Of a stretch of 64,000 nucleotides of DNA, positions 1 to 10,433 are shown piece after piece. Origin of the DNA: Auanema rhodensis (Eukaryota; Nematoda; Chromadorea; Rhabditida; Rhabditidae); the NCBI GenBank assembly GCA_964057225.1, contig OZ059896.1, positions 3,534,001 through 3,598,000 of the forward strand, read 5' to 3'. The notes beneath the pieces are model-generated. The model was given only the letters and a program-made list of their open reading frames with translations, did no database searches and was not told the DNA's origin. Made by a program: the position numbers and the translations under genes. Within the stretch, counting starts at the first letter, position 1; each line of letters begins with the position of its first letter.

Positions 1-24
1 TTTTGAAAACCGCATCTCTTTATC

Positions 25-41
25 TTTCACGTGAAGCGAGT
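25..41 (+). other. Degenerate CENP-B-box-like stretch (one per unit)
   Basis: Against the published 17-bp mammalian CENP-B box, YTTCGTTGGAARCGGGA, the stretch TTTCACGTGAAGCGAGT matches 11 of 17 positions, and 7 of the 9 bases regarded as essential (TTC, the central A, C, G and the last G). The two failing essential bases are A instead of G at p29 and A instead of G at p39. The common C-to-A variant at p30 falls at a non-essential position. This is a partial likeness seen by eye. It may be chance, since only one short motif was compared with one 176-bp unit. Confidence 0.3.
26..35. other. Perfect 10-bp palindrome TTCACGTGAA (one per unit)
   Basis: TTCACGTGAA equals its own reverse complement and has an E-box/G-box core, CACGTG. 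It recurs at p26-35 of most units. In many units from about 6714 onward the core reads CAAGTG (C to A at p30), which breaks the perfect symmetry. A few units read CACGCG (for example near 1086, 2494 and 4249). The core is a known bHLH or bZIP binding sequence in eukaryotes; whether anything binds here cannot be told from sequence. Confidence 0.9.
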
Positions 42-57
42 TACATACCAAGTGCAC

Positions 58-65
58 ATCACGTG
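58..65 (+). other. ATCACGTG, CDEI-type E-box (one per unit)
   Basis: ATCACGTG is an exact match to the budding-yeast CDEI consensus RTCACRTG, the site bound by the bHLH protein Cbf1 at point centromeres, and it also contains the plant G-box core. It overlaps the left end of the 37-bp dyad. It is kept in most units, with scattered losses such as AAGTG at about 2349, 11148 and 13084, CCTG at about 1117 and 2525, and ACTTG at about 10268. Nothing else suggests a yeast, so a functional link is speculative. Confidence 0.5.
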
Positions 66-97
66 TACATTTAATTAGCATAAATTAAAGTTCACGT
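61..97. repeat. 37-bp imperfect inverted repeat with 6-bp loop
   Basis: Left arm ACGTG-t-AC-a-TTTAATT (p61-76) pairs with right arm AATTAAA-GT-t-CACGT (p83-97) around the loop agcata (p77-82). This gives 14 base pairs with one T/T mismatch (p66/p92) and one bulged A (p69). The dyad is present in nearly every unit. Variants that fall in the arms weaken it in subsets: T to C at p70 (acactt units), T to G at p85 (aaagta units), and A to G at p84 and p87 (aagttg units). Dyads in centromeric satellites have been proposed to adopt hairpin or cruciform forms; here that is inference from pairing alone. Confidence 0.85.
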
Positions 98-109
98 AAA
101 TTTCAAACT

Positions 110-122
110 CATGGTTACCATG
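110..122. repeat. 13-bp dyad CATGGT-T-ACCATG (one per unit)
   Basis: Two 6-bp arms flank a single central T. In units with tgaacca (A at p123) the symmetry grows by one pair, because p109 T then pairs with p123 A; tgcacca units keep 6-bp arms. Rare breaks include gttGcc near 6803, atTacc near 22640 and 22817, and gtGatgg near 41468 and 52204. Confidence 0.85.
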
Positions 123-132
123 CACCAATATC

Positions 133-150
133 AATAAAAATTTGTTTTTA
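133..150 (+). other. A/T-tract block with AATAAA
   Basis: The block reads aataaaaa followed by tttgttttta: an A-tract run directly into T-tracts, the kind of sequence that favours intrinsic DNA bending. It contains AATAAA (p133-138), which matches the eukaryotic poly(A) signal. Given the A/T richness this match carries little weight. It varies among units: aaaattttg and aaaaatttg in domain A, aaaagtttg in some B units, aaaaattgg at 30761, 36921, 38857 and 49593, aaaaatatg in C, and aacaattt near 31991, 34455, 38679 and 49415. Confidence 0.6.
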
Positions 151-951
151 GACTAATATGGACATGGAGAATCTAATTTTAAAAACCGCATCTCTTTATC
201 TTTCACGTGAAGCGAGTTACATACCAAGTGCACATCACGTGTACATTTAATTAGCATAAATTAAAGTTCACGTAAATTTCAAACTCATGGTTACCATGCA
301 CCAATATCAATAAAAATTTGTTTTTAGACTAATATGGACATGAGGAATCTAATTTTGAAAAACGCATCTCTTTATCTTTCACGTGAAGCGAGTTACATAC
401 CAAGTGCACATCACGTGTACATTTAATTAGCATAAATTAAAGTTCACGTAAATTTCAAAGTCATGGTTACCATTCACCAATATCAATAAAATTTTGTTTT
501 TAGACTAATATGGATATGGGGAATCTAATTTTGAAAACCGCATCTCTTTATCTTTCACGTGAAGCGAGTTACAAACCAAGTGCACATCACGTGTACATTT
601 AATTAGCATAAATTAAAGTTCACGTAAATTTCAAACTCATGGTTACCATGCACCAATATCAATAAAAATTTGTTTTTAGACTAATATGGACATGGAGAAT
701 CTAATTTTGAAAACCGCATCTCTTTATCTTTCACGTGAAGCGAGTTACATACCAAGTGCACATCACGTGTACATTTAATTAGCATAAATTAAAGTTCACG
801 TAAATTTCAAAGTCATGGTTACCATGCACCAATATCAATAAAATTTTGTTTTTAGACTAATATGGACATGGGGAATCTAATTTTGAAAACCGCATCTCTT
901 TATCTTTCACGTGAAGCGAGTTACATACCAAGTGCACATCACGTGTACATT

Positions 952-1244
952 TAATTAGCATAAATTAAAGTTCACGTAATTTTCAAAGTCATGGTTACCA
1001 TGAACCAATATCAATGAATATTTGTTTTTAGACTAATATGGACATGGGGAATCTAATTTTGAAAACCGCATCTATTTATCTTTCACGCGAAGCGAGTTAC
1101 ATACCAAGTGCACATCACCTGTACATTTAATTAGCATAAAGTAAAGTTCACGTAAATTTCAAACTCATGGTTACCATGCACCAATATCAATAAAAATTTG
1201 TTTTCAGACTAATATGGACATGAGGAATCTAATTTTGAAAAACG
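952..1244. repeat. Shared marker segment, copies 8 and 10 units apart
   Basis: The pair of adjacent variants gtaattttcaaag and ctatttatctttcacgcgaa begins here (cacgtaat at 973). It recurs at 2381 (offset 1408 bp, 8 units) and at 4140 (offset 1759 bp, 10 units less the 1-bp deletion). The first two copies also share cacctgtac (about 1117 and 2525), while the third has the usual cacgtgtac. The pattern shows whole-unit duplication blocks of differing size in domain A. Confidence 0.75.
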
Positions 1245-4048
1245 CATCTCTTTATCTTTCACGTGAAGCGAGTTACATACCAAGTGCACATCACGTGTAC
1301 ATTTAATTAGCATAAATTAAAGTTCACGTAAATTTCAAACTCATGGTTACCATGCACCAATATCAATAAAAAATTGTTTTTAGACTAATATGGACATGGA
1401 GAATCTAATTTTGAAAACCGCATCTCTTTATCTTTCACGTGAAGCGAGTTACATACCAAGTGCACATCACGTGTACATTTAATTAGCATAAATTAAAGTT
1501 CACGTAAATTTCAAAGTCATGGTTACCATGCACCAATATCAATAAAATTTTGTTTTTAGACTAATATGGACATGGGGAATCTAATTTTGAAAACCGCATC
1601 TCTTTATCTTTCACGTGAAGCGAGTTACATACCAAGTGCACATCACGTGTACATTTAATTAGCATAAAGTAAAGTTCACGTAAATTTCAAACTCATGGTT
1701 ACCATGCACCAATATCAATAAAAATTTGTTTTTAGACTAATATGGAGATGAAGAATCTAATTTTGAATAACGCATCTCTTTATCTTTCACGTGAAGCGAG
1801 TTACATACCAAGTGCACATCACGTGTACATTTAATTAGCATAAATTAAAGTTCACGTAAATTTCAAAGTCATGGTTACCATGCACCAATATCAATAAAAA
1901 TTTGTTTTTAGACTAATATGGAGATGGGGAATCTAATTTTGAATAACGCATCTCTTTATCTTTCACGTGAAGCGAGTTACATACCAAGTGCACATCACGT
2001 GTACATTTAATTAGCATAAATTAAAGTTCACGTAAATTTCAAAGTCATGGTTACCATGCACCAATATCAATAAAATTTTGTTTTTAGACTAATATGGACA
2101 TGGGGAATCTAATTTTGAAAACCGCATCTCTTTATCTTTCACGTGAAGCGAGTTACATACCAAGTGTACATCACGTGTACATTTAATTAGCATAAATTAA
2201 AGTTCACGTAAATTTCAAACTCATGGTTACCATGCACCAATATCAATAAAAATTTGTTTTTAGACTAATATGGACATGGGGAATCTAATTTTGAAAACCG
2301 CATCTCTTTATCTTCCACGTGAAGCGAGTTACATACCAAGTGCACATCAAGTGTACATTTAATTAGCATAAATTAAAGTTCACGTAATTTTCAAAGTCAT
2401 GGTTACCATGAACCAATATCAATGAATATTTGTTTTTAGACTAATATGGACATGGGGAATCTAATTTTGAAAACCGCATCTATTTATCTTTCACGCGAAG
2501 CGAGTTACATACCAAGTGCACATCACCTGTACATTTAATTAGCATAAAGTAAAGTTCACGTAAATTTCAAACTCATGGTTACCATGCACCAATATCAATA
2601 AAAATTTGTTTTTAGACTAATATGGACATGAGGAATCTAATTTTGAAAAACGCATCTCTTTATCTTTCACGTGAAGCGAGTTACATACCAAGTGCACATC
2701 ACGTGTACATTTAATTAGCATAAATTAAAGTTCACGTAAATTTCAAAGTCATGGTTACCATGCACCAATATCAATAAAATTTTGTTTTTAGACTAATATG
2801 GACATGGGGAATCTAATTTTGAAAACCGCATCTCTTTATCTTTCACGTGAAGCGAGTTACAAACCAAGTGCACATCACGTGTACATTTAATTAGCATAAA
2901 TTAAAGTTCACGTAAATTTCAAACTCATGGTTACCATGCACCAATATCAATAAAAATTTGTTTTTAGACTAATATGGACATGGAGAATCTAATTTTGAAA
3001 ACCGCATCTCTTTATCTTTCACGTGAAGCGAGTTACATACCAAGTGCACATCACGTGTACATTTAATTAGCATAAATTAAAGTTCACGTAAATTTCAAAG
3101 TCATGGTTACCATGCACCAATATCAATAAAATTTTGTTTTTAGACTAATATGGACATGGGGAATCTAATTTTGAAAACCGCATCTCTTTATCTTTCACGT
3201 GAAGCGAGTTACATACCAAGTGCACATCACGTGTACATTTAATTAGCATAAATTAAAGTTCACGTAAATTTCAAACTCATGGTTACCATGCACCAATATC
3301 AATAAAAATTTGTTTTTAGACTAATATGGACATGGAGAATCTAATTTTAAAAACCGCATCTCTTTATCTTTCACGTGAAGCGAGTTACATACCAAGTGCA
3401 CATCACGTGTACATTTAATTAGCATAAATTAAAGTTCACGTAAATTTCAAAGTCATGGTTACCATGCACCAATATCAATAAAATTTTGTTTTTAGACTAA
3501 TATGGACATGGGGAATCTAATTTTGAAAACCGCATCTCTTTATCTTTCACGTGAAGCGAGTTACATACCAAGTGCACATCACGTGTACATTTAATTAGCA
3601 TAAATTAAAGTTCACGTAAATTTCAAACTCATGGTTACCATGCACCAATATCAATAAAAAATTGTTTTTAGACTAATATGGACATGGAGAATCTAATTTT
3701 GAAAACCGCATCTCTTTATCTTTCACGTGAAGCGAGTTACATACCAAGTGCACATCACGTGTACATTTAATTAGCATAAATTAAAGTTCACGTAAATTTC
3801 AAACTCATGGTTACCATGCACCAATATCAATAAAAATTTGTTTTTAGACTAATATGGACATGGAGAATCTATTTTTAAAAACCGCATCTCTTTATCTTTC
3901 ACGTGAAGCGAGTTACATACCAAGTGCACATCACGTGTACATTTAATTAGCATAAATTAAAGTTCACGTAAATTTCAAACTCATGGTTACCATGCACCAA
4001 TATCAATAAAAATTTGTTTTTAGACTAATATGGACATGGGGAATCTAA

Positions 4049-4223
4049 TTTTGAAAACCGCATCTCTTATCTTCCACGTGAAGCGAGTTACATACCAAGT
4101 GCACATCACGTGTACATTTAATTAGCATAAATTAAAGTTCACGTAATTTTCAAAGTCATGGTTACCATGAACCAATATCAATGAATATTTGTTTTTTGAC
4201 TAATATGGACATGGGGAATCTAA
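4049..4223. repeat. Unit 24, the only 175-bp unit
   Basis: This unit reads catctcttatcttcc where others read catctctttatctt; one T of the ttt run is missing near 4067. All unit starts to its right shift by one base relative to those on the left, and the total count confirms it: 363 units minus 1 base equals 63887. The unit also carries ttcCacg and ends in ttttttgac rather than tttttagac. No second length change was found. Confidence 0.9.
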
Positions 4224-4386
4224 TTTTGAAAACCGCATCTATTTATCTTTCACGCGAAGCGAGTTACATACCAAGTGCACATCACGTGTACATTTAATTA
4301 GCATAAAGTAAAGTTCACGTAAATTTCAAACTCATGGTTACCATGCACCAATATCAATAAAAATTTGTTTTTAGACTAATATGGAG

Positions 4387-6146
4387 ATGGGGAATCTAAT
4401 TTTGAATAACGCATCTCTTTATCTTTCACGTGAAGCGAGTTACATACCAAGTGCACATCACGTGTACATTTAATTAGCATAAATTAAAGTTCACGTAAAT
4501 TTCAAAGTCATGGTTACCATGCACCAATATCAATAAAATTTTGTTTTTAGACTAATATGGACATGGGGAATCTAATTTTGAAAACCGCATCTCTTTATCT
4601 TTCACGTGAAGCGAGTTACATACCAAGTGCACATCACGTGTACATTTAATTAGCATAAATTAAAGTTCACGTAAATTTCAAAGTCATGGTTACCATGCAC
4701 CAATATCAATAAAAATTTGTTTCTAGACTAATATGGACATGGAGAATCCATTTTTAAAAACCGCATCTCTTTATCTTCCACGTGAAGCGAGTTACATACC
4801 AAGTGCACATCACGTGTACATTTAATTAGCATAAATTAAAGTTCACGTAAATTTCAAACTCATGGTTACCAAGCACCAATATCAATAAAAATTTGTTTTC
4901 AAACTAATATGGACATGGGGATTCTAATTTTGAAAACCGCATCTCTTTATCTTTCACGTGAAGCGAGTTACATACCAAGTGCACATCACGTGTACATTTA
5001 ATTAGCATAAATTAAAGTTCACGTAAAATTCAAAGTCATGGTTACCATGCACCAATATCAATAAAATTTTGTTTTTAGACTAATATGGACATGGGGAATC
5101 TAATTTTGAAAACCGCATCTTTTTATCTTTCACGTGAAGCGAGTTACATACCAAGTGCACATCACGTGTACATTTAATTAGCATAAATTAAAGTTCACGT
5201 AAATTTCAAAGTCATGGTTACCATGCACCAATATCAATAAAATTTTGTTTTTAGACTAATATGGACATGGGGAATCTAATTTTGAATAACGCATCTCTTT
5301 ATCTTTCACGTGAAGCGAGTTACATACCAAGTGCACATCACGTGTACATTTAATTAGCATAAATTAAAGTTCACGTAAATTTCAAAGTCATGGTTACCAT
5401 GCACCAATATCAATAAAATTTTGTTTTTAGACTAATATGGACATGGGGAATCTAATTTTGAAAACCGCATCTCTTTATCTTTCACGTGAAGCGAGTTACA
5501 TACCAAGTGCACATCACGTGTACATTTAATTAGCATAAATTAAAGTTCACGTAAATTTCAAAGTCATGGTTACCATGCACCAATATCAATAAAAATTTGT
5601 TTCTAGACTAATATGGACATGGAGAATCCATTTTTAAAAACCGCATCTCTTTATCTTCCACGTGAAGCGAGTTACATACCAAGTGCACATCACGTGTACA
5701 TTTAATTAGCATAAATTAAAGTTCACGTAAATTTCAAACTCATGGTTACCATGCACCAATATCAATAAAAATTTGTTTTCAAACTAATATGGACATGGGG
5801 ATTCTAATTTTGAAAACCGCATCTCTTTATCTTTCACGTGAAGCGAGTTACATACCAAGTGCACATCACGTGTACATTTAATTAGCATAAATTAAAGTTC
5901 ACGTAAAATTCAAAGTCATGGTTACCATGCACCAATATCAATAAAATTTTGTTTTTAGACTAATATGGACATGGGGAATCTAATTTTGAAAACCGCATCT
6001 TTTTATCTTTCACGTGAAGCGAGTTACATACCAAGTGCACATCACGTGTACATTTAATTAGCATAAATTAAAGTTCACGTAAATTTCAAAGTCATGGTTA
6101 CCATGCACCAATATCAATAAAATTTTGTTTTTAGACTAATATGGAC
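4387..6146. repeat. 5-unit higher-order repeat, two copies
   Basis: Copies at 4387-5266 and 5267-6146 are offset by 880 bp (5 units). Shared marks in order are gaataacg, ttctagac with ggagaatcca, ttaaaaacc with ttccacg, ttttcaaac with ggggattc, gtaaaattc and catcttttta. The one difference I found is aagcacc (near 4871) against atgcacc (near 5751). Identity ends at 6165, where gaataacg gives way to gaaaaccg. Confidence 0.85.
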
Positions 6147-6618
6147 ATGGGGAATCTAATTTTGAAAACCGCATCTCTTTATCTTTCACGTGAAGCGAGT
6201 TACATACCAAGTGCACATCACGTGTACATTTAATTAGCATAAATTAAAGTTCACGTAAATTTCAAACTCATGGTTACCATGCACCAATATCAATAAAAAT
6301 TTGTTTTTAGACTAATATGGACATGGAGAATCTATTTTTAAAAACCGCATCTCTTTATCTTTCACGTGAAGCGAGTTACATACCAAGTGCACATCACGTG
6401 TACATTTAATTAGCATAAATTAAAGTTCACGTAAATTTCAAAGTCATGGTTACCATGCACCAATATCAATAAAATTTTGTTTTTAGACTAATATGGACAT
6501 GGGGAATCTAATTTTGAAAACCGCATCTCTTTATCTTTCACGTGAAGCGAGTTACATACCAAGTGCACATCACGTGTACATTTAATTAGCATAAATTAAA
6601 GTTCACGTAAATTTCAAA

Positions 6619-8586
6619 CTCATGGTTACCATGAACCAATATCAATAAAAATTTGTTTTTAGACTAATATGGACATGGAGAATCTAATTTTGAAAACCGC
6701 ATCTCTTTATCTTTCAAGTGAAGCGAGTTAAATACCAAGTGCACATCACGTGTACATTTAATTAGCATAAATTAAAGTTCACGTAAATTTCAAAGTCATG
6801 GTTGCCATGAACCAATATCAATAAAAATTTGTTTTTAAACTAATATGGACATGGGGAATCTAATTTTGAAAACCGCATCTCTTTATCTTTCACGTGAAGC
6901 GAGTTACATACCAAGTGCACATCACGTGTACATTTAATTAGCATAAATTAAAGTTCACGTAAATTTCAAAGTCATGGTTACCATGAACCAATATCAATAA
7001 AAATTTGTTTTTAGACTAATATGGACATGGGGAATCTAATTTTGAAAACCGCATCTCTTTATCTTTCACGTGAAGCGAGTTACATACCAAGTGCACATCA
7101 CGTGTACATTTAATTAGCATAAATTAAAGTTCACGTAAATTTCAAAGTCATGGTTACCATGAACCATTATCGATAAGAATTTGTTTTTAAACTAATATGG
7201 ACATGGGGAATCTAATTTTGAAAACCGCATCTCTTTATCTTTCAAGTGAAGCGAGTTACATACCAAGTGCACATCACGTGTACATTTAATTAGCATAAAT
7301 TAAAGTTCACGTAAATTTCAAAGTCATGGTTACCATGAACCAATATCAATAAGAATTTGTTTTTAAACTAATATGGACATGGGGAATCTAATTTTGAAAA
7401 CCGCATCTCTTTATCTTTCACGTGAAGCGAGTTACATACCAAGTGCACATCACGTGTACATTTAATTAGCATAAATTAAAGTTCACGTAAATTTCAAAGT
7501 CATGGTTACCATGAACCAATATCAATAAAAATTTGTTTTTAAACTAATATGGACATGGGGAATCTAATTTTGAAAACCGCATCTCTTTATCTTTCACGTG
7601 AAGCGAGTTACATACCAAGTGCACATCACGTGTACATTTAATTAGCATAAATTAAAGTTCACGTAAATTTCAAAGTCATGGTTACCATGAACCAATATCA
7701 ATAAAAATTTGTTTTTAGACTAATATGGACATGGAGAATCTAATTTTGAAAACCGCATCTCTTTATCTTTCAAGTGAAGCGAGTTAAATACCAAGTGCAC
7801 ATCACGTGTACATTTAATTAGCATAAATTAAAGTTCACGTAAATTTCAAAGTCATGGTTACCATGAACCAATATCAATAAAAATTTGTTTTTAAACTAAT
7901 ATGGACATGGGGAATCTAATTTTGAAAACCGCATCTCTTTATCTTTCACGTGAAGCGAGTTACATACCAAGTGCACATCACGTGTACATTTAATTAGCAT
8001 AAATTAAAGTTCACGTAAATTTCAAAGTCATGGTTACCATGAACCAATATCAATAAAAATTTGTTTTTAGACTAATATGGACATGGGGAATCTAATTTTG
8101 AAAACCGCATCTCTTTATCTTTCACGTGAAGCGAGTTACATACCAAGTGCACATCACGTGTACATTTAATTAGCATAAATTAAAGTTCACGTAAATTTCA
8201 AAGTCATGGTTACCATGAACCAATATCAATAAGAATTTGTTTTTAAACTAATATGGACATGGGGAATCTAATTTTGAAAACCGCATCTCTTTATCTTTCA
8301 AGTGAAGCGAGTTACATACCAAGTGCACATCACGTGTACATTTAATTAGCATAAATTAAAGTTCACGTAAATTTCAAAGTCATGGTTACCATGAACCAAT
8401 ATCAATAAGAATTTGTTTTTAAACTAATATGGACATGGGGAATCTAATTTTGAAAACCGCATCTCTTTATCTTTCACGTGAAGCGAGTTACATACCAAGT
8501 GCACATCACGTGTACATTTAATTAGCATAAATTAAAGTTCACGTAAATTTCAAAGTCATGGTTACCATGAACCAATATCAATAAGA
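6619..8586. repeat. 6-unit higher-order repeat, two copies
   Basis: Copies at about 6619-7674 and from 7675 on are offset by 1056 bp. The tell-tale unit has ggagaatc followed by CAAGTG and gagttAaata (6725 and 7781). Differences include gttGcc near 6803 in copy 1 only, and accaTtatcGat near 7166 in copy 1 only. Similarity fades near 8587, where aagaattt appears. Confidence 0.75.
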
Positions 8587-9548
8587 ATTTGTTTTTAAAC
8601 TAATATGGACATGGGGAATCTAATTTTGAAAACCGCATCTCTTTATCTTTCACGTGAAGCGAGTTACATACCAAGTGCACATCACGTGTACATTTAATTA
8701 GCATAAATTAAAGTTCACGTAAATTTCAAAGTCATGGTTACCATGAACCAATATCAATAAGAATTTGTTTTTAAACTAATATGGACATGGGGAATCTAAT
8801 TTTGAAAACCGCATCTCTTTATCTTTCAAGTGAAGCGAGTTACATACCAAGTGCACATCACGTGTACATTTAATTAGCATAAATTAAAGTTCACGTAAAT
8901 TTCAAAGTCATGGTTACCATGAACCAATATCAATAAGAATTTGTTTTTAAACTAATATGGACATGGGGAATCTAATTTTGAAAACCGCATCTCTTTATCT
9001 TTCACGTGAAGCGAGTTACATACCAAGTGCACATCACGTGTACATTTAATTAGCATAAATTAAAGTTCACGTAAATTTCAAAGTCATGGTTACCATGAAC
9101 CAATATCAATAAGAATTTGTTTTTAAACTAATATGGACATGGGGAATCTAATTTTGAAAACCGCATCTCTTTATCTTTCAAGTGAAGCGAGTTACATACC
9201 AAGTGCACATCACGTGTACATTTAATTAGCATTAATTAAAGTTCACGTAAATTTCAAAGTCATGGTTACCATGAACCAATATCAATAAAAATTTGTTTTC
9301 AAACTAATATGGACATGGGGATTCTAATTTTGAAAACCGCATCTCTTTATCTTTCACGTGAAGCGAGTTACATACCTAGTGCACATCACGTGTACATTTA
9401 ATTAGCATAAATTAAAGTTCACGTTAATTTCAAAGTCATGGTTACCATGAACCAATATCAATAAAAATTTGTTTTTAGACTAATATGGACATGGGGAATC
9501 TAATTTTGAAAACCACATCTCTTTCTCTTTCACGTGAAGCGAGTTACA

Positions 9549-9555
9549 TATAAAG
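9549..9555 (+). other. First tataaag variant (TATA-like)
   Basis: A two-base change, CC to TA at p48-49, turns acatacca into acatataaag and creates TATAAAG. This is its first occurrence. It recurs in dozens of units between here and about 53730 and is absent from domain A and from the C1 and C2 cores. The match to a TATA box is textual only; no transcript is implied. Confidence 0.4.
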
Positions 9556-10433
9556 TGCACATCACGTGTACATTTAATTAGCATAAATTAAAGTTCACGT
9601 AAATTTCAAAGTCATGGTTACCATGCACCAATATTAATAAAAATTTGTTTTTAGACTAATATGGACATGGGGAATCAAATTTTGAAAACCGCATCTCTTT
9701 ATCTTTCACGTGAAGCGAGTTACATACCAAGTGCACATCACGTGTACACTTAATTAGCATAAATTAAAGTTCACGTAAATTTCAAAGTCATGGTTACCAT
9801 GCACCAATATCAATAAAAATTTGTTTTTAGACTAATATGGACATGGGGAATCTAATTTTGAAAACCGCATCTCTTTATCTTTCACGTGAGGCGAGTTACA
9901 TACCAAGTGCACATCACGTGTACATTTAATTAGCATAAATTAAAGTTCACGTAAATTTCAAAGTCATGGTTACCATGAACCAATATCAATAAAAATTTGT
10001 TTTTAGACTAATATGGACATGGGGAATCTAATTTTGAAAACCGCATCTCTTTATCTTTCAAGTGAAGCGAGTTACATAACAAGTGCACATCACGTGTACA
10101 TTTAATTAGCATAAATTAAAGTTCACGTAAATTTCAAATTCATGGTTACCATGAACCAATATCAATAAAAATTTGTTTTCAAACTAATATGGACATGGGG
10201 ATTCTAATTTTGAAAACCGCATCTCTTTATCTTTCACGTGAAGCGAGTTACATACCTAGTGCACATCACTTGTACATTTAATTAGCATAAATTAAAGTTC
10301 ACGTAAATTTCAAAGTCATGGTTACCATGAACCAATATCAATAAAAATTTGTTTTTAGACTAATTTGGACATGGGGAATCTAATTTTGAAAACCGCATCT
10401 CTTTATCTTTCAAGTGAAGCGAGTTACATACCA

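Larger units (their letters stand above)
1..176 (+). repeat. Reference monomer (unit 1)
   Basis: First complete unit, used to number positions. It starts with ttttgaaaac and ends with atctaa. Its parts in order are a CACGTG palindrome (p26-35), the GCGAG stretch (p36-40), gtgcac (p53-58), ATCACGTG (p58-65), a 37-bp imperfect dyad (p61-97), CATGGTTACCATG (p110-122) and an A/T-tract block (p133-150). Five CpG sites are present (near p11, p30, p37, p62, p95), about the number expected from its C and G content, so the unit shows no strong CpG depletion. Frequent variant positions across the array are p30 (C/A), p48-50 (CCA/CCT/TAA), p70 (T/C), p84-87, p108 (C/G/T), p123 (C/A), p132 (C/T), p149-151, p158 (A/T) and p166-171. 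The choice of unit start is arbitrary. Confidence 0.95.
1..6618. repeat. Domain A of the array
   Basis: About 37.6 units that share an older-looking mix of variants. Many carry aaaCtc at p108, which I last see near 6617; tgcacca is the usual form at p123. The p26-35 palindrome is almost always CACGTG. Unit junctions vary widely (ggag, gagg, gggg, gagatg; gaaaac, gaaaaac, gaataac, ttaaaaac). Units with gtaattttcaaag followed by ctatttatctttcacgcg recur here. The tataaag and ccTagtg variants typical of the middle of the window are absent. The left edge is cut by the window. Confidence 0.8.

Noticed and set aside
58-65. A yeast-type point centromere element
   Set aside because: ATCACGTG matches CDEI, but no CDEIII-like element was recognised and hundreds of tandem copies are unlike a point centromere. 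It is kept only as an E-box observation.
133-138. AATAAA as a working poly(A) signal in each unit
   Set aside because: In a 68% AT unit such a hexamer is easily expected by chance, and nothing indicates transcripts that would use it.
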